Assembly: GCA_016765335.1 (NCBI GenBank)
Contig: JAESQE010000033.1
Span: 2,348-7,400, forward strand
Source of the DNA: Planctomycetaceae bacterium
GTDB taxonomy: Bacteria; Planctomycetota; Planctomycetia; Planctomycetales; Planctomycetaceae
Direction: 5' to 3'
Length of the DNA stretch: 5,053 bases
Shown: one piece after another, positions 1 to 5,053 of the stretch
Layout: each line of letters opens with the position of its first letter
Position numbering within the stretch: the first letter of the stretch is position 1
Program-made: the position numbers and the translations under genes
Notes under the pieces: generated by a model
Seen by the model: the letters and a program-made list of their open reading frames with translations, nothing else
Database searches by the model: none
What the model was told of the DNA's origin: nothing

Positions 1-1
1 A

Positions 2-1804
2 CAGTGGAGTTTCGAATTCTATTCACGGGATCGGTGTTGTAGTTGCTGCCATCAAAAGTACCCGGAAATCCAGCCACATTTATTCAGAAGGTCTTCACCG
101 ATTGGTGCCTGCAACGGATGCTCTGGCACCGGGTTGGTTCGAATCAATAAAGTCAATCGAACGTGTAGTGACTGCCAAGGGCTGGGCTTGAATCCACTCG
201 CTTCCGGAGTACGCCTTGCAGACCATACGATGCAACAACTGCTCGACATGAGCTGCGAAAGTCTTCTGGAGACATTGAATCAATCGGACATAATTCCGCA
301 TGCAGTTCACTCAAAGCACATTGCTGAAATCTTGCATGAAATTCAGTTTCGGCTCAACACTCTGGATTATCTGGGCCTGGGGTATTTGAAGCCAAATCGC
401 CGATTAACGACTCTTTCCAGCGGCGAGTACCAGCGAGTCACGCTTTCAAATGCATTATGCAGCAGGCTAGTCAACACACTATATATATTCGACGAGCCAT
501 CCAGCGGACTGCATCAACACGATTGCCAGTCGGTGTTGGATTCAATCAGGAATTTATGCGACCAGGACAACACCGTCATCATGATCGAGCATAACGCCGA
601 GATGATTTCGCAAGTCGAACACGTTATTGAACTCGGCCCGCAAGCTGGAAACGAAGGAGGGCATCTTGTTTTCGAGGGGACATATCAAAACCTAGTAACC
701 GAAAAGCAAACCTGCACTGCAAAATGGCTCGCTGGAGTATCTAAACTTGCACAGTTTTCTCGCAGACCAATCACGCCTCAAACATCTTTTTTGATTGCGA
801 CAGGCATCTGTATTCGCAACGTACAAGATGCTTCGGCACAGTTTCCTCTTCAACGAATGTCTGTCATTACTGGTGTCAGCGGCAGCGGTAAGACATCGCT
901 GTTATGTGATGCAATCTATCCTGCAATCAAGCGGCTTCTTGAAGAGGATTCAACACCAGATCAATCTGGCAGTTGTATTGCAGAGCTGACCGGTTACGAA
1001 TCGATTGCCGAAGCGGTGCTAGTCAACGATGTCGCTGTCGCCCGATCGATCCGTAGCACACCGATTACCTACATCAAAGCGTTTGACGAAATTCGGAAAC
1101 TGTTTGCTTACACTGTCGATGCACAAACCCTCGGGTTCGAACCTGCCCGCTTCAGTTTTAACAGTTCAGCTGGCGGGAGATGCACACATTGTTCGGGCAC
1201 TGGGGTGATTGAAATCGACATGCACTTTCTTGCCAACCAGGCAATTATCTGCCCGGAATGCAAAGGGAAACGATTCAACCAGGAAACTCTAGCTGTCAAA
1301 TATCGTGGTCGCAACATCCACGACGTACTTAGCATGAGCATCGATGAAGCGTTCAGTTTCTTTCACAATCATCAAAGCCTGCAAAGACGATTGCAGATGC
1401 TACGCGAAGTTGGATTAGGCTATCTTTCGACAGGGCAATCCCTGGCAACACTTTCCGGCGGAGAAGCTCAGCGACTCAAGCTGGCCTCATTTTTGAGTGA
1501 ATCTTCCGGCAAAAGTAAACTCTACTTGTTCGATGAACCAACCGCAGGCCTGCACCCGGAAGATGTTGCAACTTTAATCTCCTGCTTCAGACGCCTGGTC
1601 GAACAGGGACACACCGTCATTGCCATCGACCACCACCTGTTGATGCTCGAAGCAGCAGACTGGGTAATCGATGTCGGCCCCTATGCAGCAGAGCAGGGCG
1701 GTCAAATCCTGTTTGCGGGATTGCCCTGCGACTTAAAAGATTGCAAGCAATCTGTCACAGCCAAGTACTGGAAGAAACACCTCGGCAATTTGCAGACGAA
1801 TTAG
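2..1804 (+). CDS. uvrA: UvrA-family ABC ATPase (excinuclease subunit A-like), 5'-partial
   Basis: UvrA is the DNA-damage-sensing ATPase of nucleotide excision repair; shorter paralogues are linked to repair or drug tolerance. The gene is cut by the left edge: the frame is open from base 2, giving 600 residues. Fragment numbering: first zinc module CxxC at 12/15 and 37/40 with the family PxGAC block; CSDC at 55-58; NBD1 signature LSSGEYQR at 138-145; Walker B LYIFDEP at 160-166; NBD2 Walker A GVSGSGKT at 291-298; second zinc module CTHC 394-397 and CPEC 417-420; signature LSGGEAQR 484-491; Walker B LYLFDEP 507-513; H-loop IDHH 542-545. The TTG at 134 is internal, not the start, because the first zinc module lies before it. 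Only about 14 residues separate C40 and C55, where E. coli UvrA has an insertion domain of over 100, so this is a compact form. Whether it binds UvrB cannot be judged, since that domain would lie upstream. Family assignment is firm; housekeeping UvrA versus UvrA2-like paralogue is open, and I favour the paralogue. Confidence 0.93.
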   Translation, partial: QWSFEFYSRDRCCSCCHQKYPEIQPHLFRRSSPIGACNGCSGTGLVRINKVNRTCSDCQGLGLNPLASGVRLADHTMQQLLDMSCESLLETLNQSDIIPHAVHSKHIAEILHEIQFRLNTLDYLGLGYLKPNRRLTTLSSGEYQRVTLSNALCSRLVNTLYIFDEPSSGLHQHDCQSVLDSIRNLCDQDNTVIMIEHNAEMISQVEHVIELGPQAGNEGGHLVFEGTYQNLVTEKQTCTAKWLAGVSKLAQFSRRPITPQTSFLIATGICIRNVQDASAQFPLQRMSVITGVSGSGKTSLLCDAIYPAIKRLLEEDSTPDQSGSCIAELTGYESIAEAVLVNDVAVARSIRSTPITYIKAFDEIRKLFAYTVDAQTLGFEPARFSFNSSAGGRCTHCSGTGVIEIDMHFLANQAIICPECKGKRFNQETLAVKYRGRNIHDVLSMSIDEAFSFFHNHQSLQRRLQMLREVGLGYLSTGQSLATLSGGEAQRLKLASFLSESSGKSKLYLFDEPTAGLHPEDVATLISCFRRLVEQGHTVIAIDHHLLMLEAADWVIDVGPYAAEQGGQILFAGLPCDLKDCKQSVTAKYWKKHLGNLQTN

Positions 1805-1812
1805 TTGGAGTT

Positions 1813-1838
1813 CACGCTTTAGCGTGCTGCGTACGCAC
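1813..1838. repeat. Palindromic element between convergent genes
   Basis: The 42-bp gap between the two convergent stop codons holds two adjacent inverted repeats. CACGCTTTAGCGTG (1813-1826) pairs its first six bases with its last six. TGCGTACGCA (1828-1837) is a perfect 10-bp palindrome, and GTGC/GCAC at 1824-1827 and 1835-1838 can pair around it. Either could form an RNA hairpin at the 3' end of both transcripts. Neither strand has a T-tract after the stem, so a classical intrinsic terminator is not supported. It may be a copy of a dispersed intergenic palindrome, but one window cannot show that. Confidence 0.5.
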
Positions 1839-1846
1839 AAAACAGA

Positions 1847-2869
1847 TCATAAATTCGAAGCAACCGCATGATTTTCAGAGAGTAATTCTGCAATTTGAAC
1901 TGCGTTGGTCGCAGCCCCTTTCCGCAGATTGTCGCTGACACACCAGAAACTTAAACCATTCGGATGCGAAATGTCTTTACGGATACGTCCGACAAACACA
2001 TCATTCAAACCATCGCAATTCGAAGGCATCGGGTAGACCGATTCGTTCAAATTATCCATCACTTGAATTCCCGGAAACGCTGCAAAGGCTTCTCGGGCTT
2101 GCTCGGGTGAAATTGGTGATTCGGTTTCAACAGTAATGCTCTCGCTGTGACAATTCCAAACAGGAATTCGCACACAAGTCGGGTTGATCTGAATCGAATC
2201 GTCCCCGAGAATCTTGCGAGTCTCATACACCATTTTCATCTCTTCGCTGGTGTAACCTTCATGTTTTTCGCTACCAATTTGAGGGATGGCATTGAATGCG
2301 ATGGGATGCTGAAAGACTTTGTATTCGTATTCTCGATTCTCCAATCGAGCCTTGCTGCCTTGCACAAGATCTTCATCGCCTTGCACACCAGCTCCACTTG
2401 TTGCCTGATAGGTGCTGACGATGACTCTGCGGATCGGCGAAATATCGTGCAGCGGCTTCATTGCCATAACCATTTGAGTTGTCGAGCAGTTTGGGCTGGC
2501 AATAATCCCCTTGGCATTGAGTGCATCTTGCGGATTGATTTCCGGAATTACCAGCGCGACATCATCGTTCATGCGCCAGTAACCAGATTCATCGATAATT
2601 TTTGCTCCCGCTTCGACAGCATAAGGCAAGAATTCAGCTGCGGTTTCATCGGGAGTTGAAGCAATGACCAGATCAACACCAGTAAAGGAATCTTTCGTCA
2701 ATTCTTCGACAACAACTTCTTTGCCCTGAAAGACGATCTTTTTACCCGCAGACCGAGCACTGGCCAGAAAACGAAACGTCTTGGCCTGAAAATTCCGCTG
2801 CTCAAGCAACTGAAGAATAATTGTCCCAACCGACCCGGTTGCCCCAATAACTGCTACTGAATCAAACAC
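1847..2869 (-). CDS. asd: Aspartate-semialdehyde dehydrogenase
   Basis: This cytoplasmic enzyme reduces L-aspartyl-4-phosphate to L-aspartate-4-semialdehyde with NADPH, the branch point to diaminopimelate/lysine, threonine and methionine. From GTG 2869 the protein has 340 residues, the usual family length. It begins FDSVAVIGATGSVG, with the NADP-binding glycine loop at 9-15. The catalytic cysteine is C128 in SPNCSTTQ. Q155 in STYQATSGAG, the EEMK motif near 209-212, R234 and H241 in RIPVWNCHSE, and the C-terminal SDNLRKGAATNAVQ block are all as expected. I chose GTG 2869 because GGAG lies six bases upstream and because it puts the glycine loop and cysteine at typical positions. The frame stays open to GTG 2974; ATGATG at 2923/2920 with a weaker GGGA would add 18 residues. 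The gene stands alone, convergent with the uvrA-like gene and divergent from the esterase. I see no lysine riboswitch in front of it. Confidence 0.96.
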   Translation of the reverse strand: MFDSVAVIGATGSVGTIILQLLEQRNFQAKTFRFLASARSAGKKIVFQGKEVVVEELTKDSFTGVDLVIASTPDETAAEFLPYAVEAGAKIIDESGYWRMNDDVALVIPEINPQDALNAKGIIASPNCSTTQMVMAMKPLHDISPIRRVIVSTYQATSGAGVQGDEDLVQGSKARLENREYEYKVFQHPIAFNAIPQIGSEKHEGYTSEEMKMVYETRKILGDDSIQINPTCVRIPVWNCHSESITVETESPISPEQAREAFAAFPGIQVMDNLNESVYPMPSNCDGLNDVFVGRIRKDISHPNGLSFWCVSDNLRKGAATNAVQIAELLSENHAVASNL

Positions 2870-2875
2870 CTGCTT

Positions 2876-2879
2876 CTCC
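2876..2879 (-). promoter_or_regulatory. Ribosome binding site deciding the asd GTG start
   Basis: On the minus strand GGAG stands six bases before GTG 2869, in the context TTGGAGAAGCAG. This is a better match and spacing than the GGGA nine bases before the ATGATG at 2923, and it supports the shorter, family-length protein. Confidence 0.6.
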
Positions 2880-2953
2880 AAATCGTCAATCTCATTAAAT
2901 AACTCGGTAGATGCCAACATCATCTGAATGCATCCCGTTTCTCTACAGGGCAC

Positions 2954-2966
2954 ATTGTGACACAAT
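2954..2966. promoter_or_regulatory. 13-bp perfect palindrome, possible operator upstream of asd
   Basis: ATTGTG-A-CACAAT is a perfect inverted repeat of two six-base arms around one base. It lies 85 bp before the chosen asd start and overlaps the -10 and spacer of the candidate asd promoter, where a dimeric repressor would act. I do not recognise it as the site of a particular regulator; the TGTGA core only half resembles a CRP site. Chance cannot be excluded from one copy. Confidence 0.35.
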
Positions 2967-2981
2967 CGGTGCACGGTTCAA
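2954..2981 (-). promoter_or_regulatory. Candidate asd promoter
   Basis: Reading the minus strand, TTGAAC (plus 2976-2981) and CACAAT (plus 2954-2959) form a -35/-10 pair with a 16-bp spacer; each matches the sigma-70 consensus at four of six positions. Transcription would start near 2947, giving a leader of roughly 78 bases to GTG 2869, or about 24 to ATG 2923. The match is modest and planctomycete promoter rules are poorly known, so this is a suggestion only. Confidence 0.3.
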
Positions 2982-3043
2982 TTCATCACGACAGAAAAAC
3001 AAGAATTCTTGCAGCAAATTCTCTGATCAATGAGACGTTCCTG

Positions 3044-3049
3044 TATAAT
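3044..3049 (+). promoter_or_regulatory. Consensus-like -10 box (TATAAT), rightward
   Basis: A perfect TATAAT preceded directly by TG lies about 240 bases before the esterase start. No good -35 hexamer stands 16-18 bp upstream (the sequence there is close to CTCTGA). If used, it would give the esterase mRNA a long leader, or drive a separate small transcript. It may also be chance in AT-rich DNA. Confidence 0.25.
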
Positions 3050-3279
3050 GTAGCAGACTCAGTACAATATCCAGGCACCGGTAAGAAAAGGAACGCATCA
3101 TCTTTTATCAGAAATAGGCACTGGTCCCCAAAGAAACAAGTAGGAATCGCTGACTGTTGATATCCATTCGATCACAATAAAACATCAGCAGACTCAATTC
3201 ATATGCAAAGTCTGAGTTCGAAGACTACCATACTCTCTTAATAGAGTTTCCCTTAATAACCGACATCTAAAAAGATCAC

Positions 3280-3283
3280 AGGA
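3280..3283 (+). promoter_or_regulatory. Ribosome binding site of the esterase gene
   Basis: AGGA stands eight bases before ATG 3292, good spacing for a Shine-Dalgarno site. It agrees with the signal peptide beginning directly at that ATG. Confidence 0.6.
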
Positions 3284-3291
3284 CCATAAAA

Positions 3292-4125
3292 ATGACAAAA
3301 CAATTGATTACTAGAGTTGGAATTATTCTGTTGGCAGGACTGCTGGTGCAATGGGAGGGAGCTGTTGCGCAGGATGCAGACGTGAAGTCGCAGCGACCGC
3401 TTGTTTTTGTAATTACAGGGGAAAGTAATTCCGGAGGCAGCGGCAAAAACTCTTCTGCATCTGAGAAAGAACGTTCGAAACGATCCTGTGTGCAGATTAT
3501 GAATTTGACAGATGGAAAGTTCGGGTTCGAAGATATGCAACTCGGTGTCAATAACCTTCGCGATCACTCCAAAATGACGGAACCCTTTTTATCAACACGC
3601 CACGGGTTTGAGAACGAATTAGCTAACTCTGTGGAAGCCAACGCATTTCCCGGTCACAAACATGTGTATCTGATAAAAACCGGACATGGTGGTTCACGGA
3701 TATCGCAATGGACTGAGGACAATCCTTCGGGTTACTGGAAGAAGTTTGAGCAACGTATTGAAGCAGGAAAAAAACAGTTATCGGCGAACCCTCAATGGGT
3801 CGTCTGGTTCAGCTTGGGAATCAATGACGCGCTCGCCAAGACACCAGTGAGCCAATGGAAAAAAGAGACCCGCGTGCACCTGAAGCGGATCCAGGCTGAA
3901 TTACCCGGCAGCATCATTGTGATGACTCAATTTGAATCGATGGGTTTCCCAAAATTCAATGCTGCGATTGCAGAAATCGCAAACACCGAACCGAATGTCT
4001 TTGCAGTAAACTCAAAAGAGGCAGCTCTGACTGACATCTATCATTGGAGCTACGCTGGGCTGAAGACCGTGACGCAACGCATGATTGGTGTCACCCAAAA
4101 GGCATTGAATACGAATAATGAGTAA
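3292..4125 (+). CDS. Secreted SGNH/GDSL-type hydrolase, sialate O-acetylesterase-like
   Basis: A 277-residue exported protein. Residues 1-26 form a Sec signal peptide: basic MTKQLITR, a hydrophobic core (IILLAGLLV) and a likely cleavage after AVA26. The mature part has the SGNH order: VITGESNSGG at 40-49 with S45 the presumed nucleophile (block I); KTGHGGSRISQW at 129-140, like the glycine block of carbohydrate esterases; SLGINDA at 174-180 with N178 (block III-like); and DIYHWSYAGL at 248-257, giving the D248/H251 pair (block V). Families of this fold remove acetyl or other acyl groups from carbohydrates, so a role on polysaccharides outside the cytoplasmic membrane is plausible; the substrate cannot be read from the sequence. 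Sialate O-acetylesterases usually have GQSN where this protein has GESN. The gene stands alone with its own ribosome binding site. The fold is fairly sure; the specific activity is not. Confidence 0.82.
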   Translation: MTKQLITRVGIILLAGLLVQWEGAVAQDADVKSQRPLVFVITGESNSGGSGKNSSASEKERSKRSCVQIMNLTDGKFGFEDMQLGVNNLRDHSKMTEPFLSTRHGFENELANSVEANAFPGHKHVYLIKTGHGGSRISQWTEDNPSGYWKKFEQRIEAGKKQLSANPQWVVWFSLGINDALAKTPVSQWKKETRVHLKRIQAELPGSIIVMTQFESMGFPKFNAAIAEIANTEPNVFAVNSKEAALTDIYHWSYAGLKTVTQRMIGVTQKALNTNNE

Positions 4126-4165
4126 CCGCCAGCAACAGTCATAGAAACTCTATTTCTGAGATGCC
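4126..4165. other. Short convergent gap without a clear terminator
   Basis: Forty bases separate the convergent stop codons of the esterase and membrane protein genes. AGAAA/TTTCT (4143-4147 and 4153-4157) or, alternatively, ATAGA/TCTAT (4141-4145 and 4149-4153) can form only weak five-pair stems. Neither is GC-rich or followed by a T-tract, so I do not call a terminator. Confidence 0.4.
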
Positions 4166-5053
4166 CTAAAATGGGGAGGGGATCATCAGTAATGGTTGCT
4201 CGAACAGAACCCACTTGCCGTTTGCCCCGATGTCTCTGGTGAAGAACAATATAAAGACATACGAGGCGCACACAAGGACTGTCACTAAGCTCCAAAACCA
4301 TCTCCATAGATAGTGTGGCTGGGATTCTTTTTTGTTGGCACGGGCGTAAACCCAGGCGATCATCAGCCGAGCAGGGTACATCGTGGCTACAAACACAATG
4401 GTCATCATCCACAAAGCATCTTGCGGAGGTGCAACCACTTTGAAGAGATAAAGTACCAGACTCAATCCATATCCCACTAAAAACGCAAACGTCCACAGCA
4501 TCGGTGTTCGACGATACAGAACACGAGCCTGACGAAGTTCACGGTAGGCAGAAAACTGACCTTCACTGGCATAACCTGCTTGCAGGATTGGTAGCAGACT
4601 TAAGACAAAAAGTAGCAAGAAGCCGCCAATGACTGTCACAAGAATCTGAATCCCTTGGGTCGAATCCGCAAACGAATAAAGAAGTGTCGGAATCAGTGTC
4701 CACATCAGAACTCCAGCTGCACCGAACAATCCCAGTTTGAAATGTTTGATGAATTGTAAACTCTGGACATATTCCCGCACCGATTCGGATGCCTGTTCGA
4801 GATAACTTTTTGACCGCAAATGCTTGAGCATCCATCTCACATTTTTGATCGGTCGAAAGAAGCAACTTAAGCCGCCGCCCCTGCCTAATGAAAAGAGTAA
4901 ATGCACAAACACCAGACCGGCTGCAATCAAAGTCACCACACCAAGCACTTGGGTGTTGGTCGAGTGAGGATCGATAATCTTCGCATCGCTGGAAAAACTT
5001 CCCAATAACTTCAAAGGGACCAAGAATATCAGTAGTCCGATAGCAATTCCCCC
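4166..5053 (-). CDS. Multi-pass membrane protein of unknown function, 5'-partial
   Basis: The gene ends at TAG 4166-4168 and runs off the right edge: the frame stays open to base 5053, giving 295 residues, and the TTG at 5023 is just an internal leucine codon. Hydrophobic stretches suggest about seven membrane segments, near residues 1-17 (cut), 35-56, 108-127, 134-158, 186-204, 213-231 and 252-271. Between segments two and three lies a charged, mostly helical loop of about 50 residues (FRPIKNVRWMLKHLR onward). Conserved-looking blocks are LPILQAGYASEGQFSAYREL, APPQDALW and MYPARLMIAW. I recall similar blocks, and a similar ending, from planctomycete hypothetical membrane proteins, possibly those labelled DUF4013; this is memory, not a search. 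No catalytic, transporter or ATP-binding motif is visible, so I assign no function. It is convergent with the esterase gene, and its promoter lies outside the window. Confidence 0.85.
   Translation of the reverse strand, partial: GGIAIGLLIFLVPLKLLGSFSSDAKIIDPHSTNTQVLGVVTLIAAGLVFVHLLFSLGRGGGLSCFFRPIKNVRWMLKHLRSKSYLEQASESVREYVQSLQFIKHFKLGLFGAAGVLMWTLIPTLLYSFADSTQGIQILVTVIGGFLLLFVLSLLPILQAGYASEGQFSAYRELRQARVLYRRTPMLWTFAFLVGYGLSLVLYLFKVVAPPQDALWMMTIVFVATMYPARLMIAWVYARANKKESQPHYLWRWFWSLVTVLVCASYVFILFFTRDIGANGKWVLFEQPLLMIPSPF

Larger units (their letters stand above)
2870..3291. other. Divergent intergenic region between asd and the esterase gene
   Basis: This 422-bp stretch separates two divergent genes, and I find no convincing protein gene in it. 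It holds the asd leader and candidate operator (left part), a TATAAT box reading rightward at 3044-3049, a 10-base direct repeat AGCAGACTCA at 3052-3061 and 3187-3196, and AT-rich sequence with a small hairpin ACTCT/AGAGT at 3232-3247 close to the esterase start. A 67-codon frame at 2957-3160 exists but resembles no family I know. Confidence 0.6.

Noticed and set aside
134..136. TTG 134 as the start of the UvrA-like gene
   Set aside because: The frame is open to base 2, and the preceding 44 codons encode the conserved first zinc module, so the true start is outside the window.
2147..2659. 170-codon frame on the plus strand
   Set aside because: It lies wholly antisense to asd, whose protein is strongly recognisable; it is a shadow frame with no family resemblance.
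2870..2953. Lysine riboswitch in the asd leader
   Set aside because: The leader from the candidate start is under 100 bases, too short for the large lysine aptamer, and I see no nested stems of that kind.
2957..3160. 67-codon plus-strand frame with GTG start and AGGG six bases upstream
   Set aside because: The ribosome-site match is tempting, but the frame begins inside the asd promoter palindrome, the protein resembles no known family, and it has no hydrophobic or motif structure. Chance is more likely.
3253..3567. Antisense frames over the start of the esterase gene
   Set aside because: They oppose a gene with a clear signal peptide, ribosome site and catalytic block, and encode nothing recognisable.
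1847..4125. A defence, mobile or biosynthetic cluster linking these genes
   Set aside because: The genes are single, on alternating strands, and belong to unrelated roles; there are no transposase, integrase, toxin, nuclease or repeat-array signs.
4050..4496. 148-codon minus-strand frame spanning the end of the esterase and membrane protein genes
   Set aside because: It overlaps two better supported genes in other frames and crosses their convergent junction; its composition is cysteine-rich and unstructured.
5021..5023. TTG 5023 as the start of the membrane protein
   Set aside because: The same frame continues as hydrophobic residues (GGIAIGLLIF) to the window edge, so this is an internal leucine codon in a membrane segment.

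Overview
The window looks like chromosomal DNA from a planctomycete of moderate GC content. That is inferred from gene content only: a UvrA-family protein, a Gram-positive/planctomycete-type aspartate-semialdehyde dehydrogenase, a secreted SGNH-type esterase-like protein, and a multi-pass membrane protein whose C-terminal half resembles conserved hypothetical proteins I associate with Planctomycetes. There is no 16S or other taxonomic marker to confirm it. Genes are single units on alternating strands with no operon visible. I see no transposase, integrase, CRISPR array, tRNA or rRNA.

Layout. (1) 2-1804, plus: C-terminal 600 residues of a UvrA-family ABC ATPase, cut at its N-terminus by the window edge. 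The frame is open to base 2, and the region before the first apparent start codon already encodes the first zinc-binding module. (2) 1805-1846: short convergent gap with a palindromic element. (3) 1847-2869, minus: complete asd, 340 residues from a GTG start with a strong ribosome binding site. An 18-residue longer version starting at ATG 2923 is possible. (4) 2870-3291: divergent, gene-poor 422 bp with a 13-bp perfect palindrome over a candidate asd promoter, an orphan TATAAT box, and small repeats. (5) 3292-4125, plus: exported SGNH/GDSL-like hydrolase with signal peptide. (6) 4126-4165: short convergent gap without a convincing terminator. (7) 4166-5053, minus: C-terminal 295 residues of a multi-pass membrane protein whose N-terminus lies beyond the right edge.

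How they work together: nothing in the arrangement links the four genes in one pathway. asd is a housekeeping enzyme for lysine/diaminopimelate, threonine and methionine synthesis. The UvrA-like protein belongs to DNA repair or a related DNA-binding role. The esterase acts outside the cytoplasmic membrane, and the membrane protein has no known role. I find no convincing new multi-gene system. The items most worth a second look are the compact UvrA with a degenerate first ABC signature, and the palindrome in front of asd.
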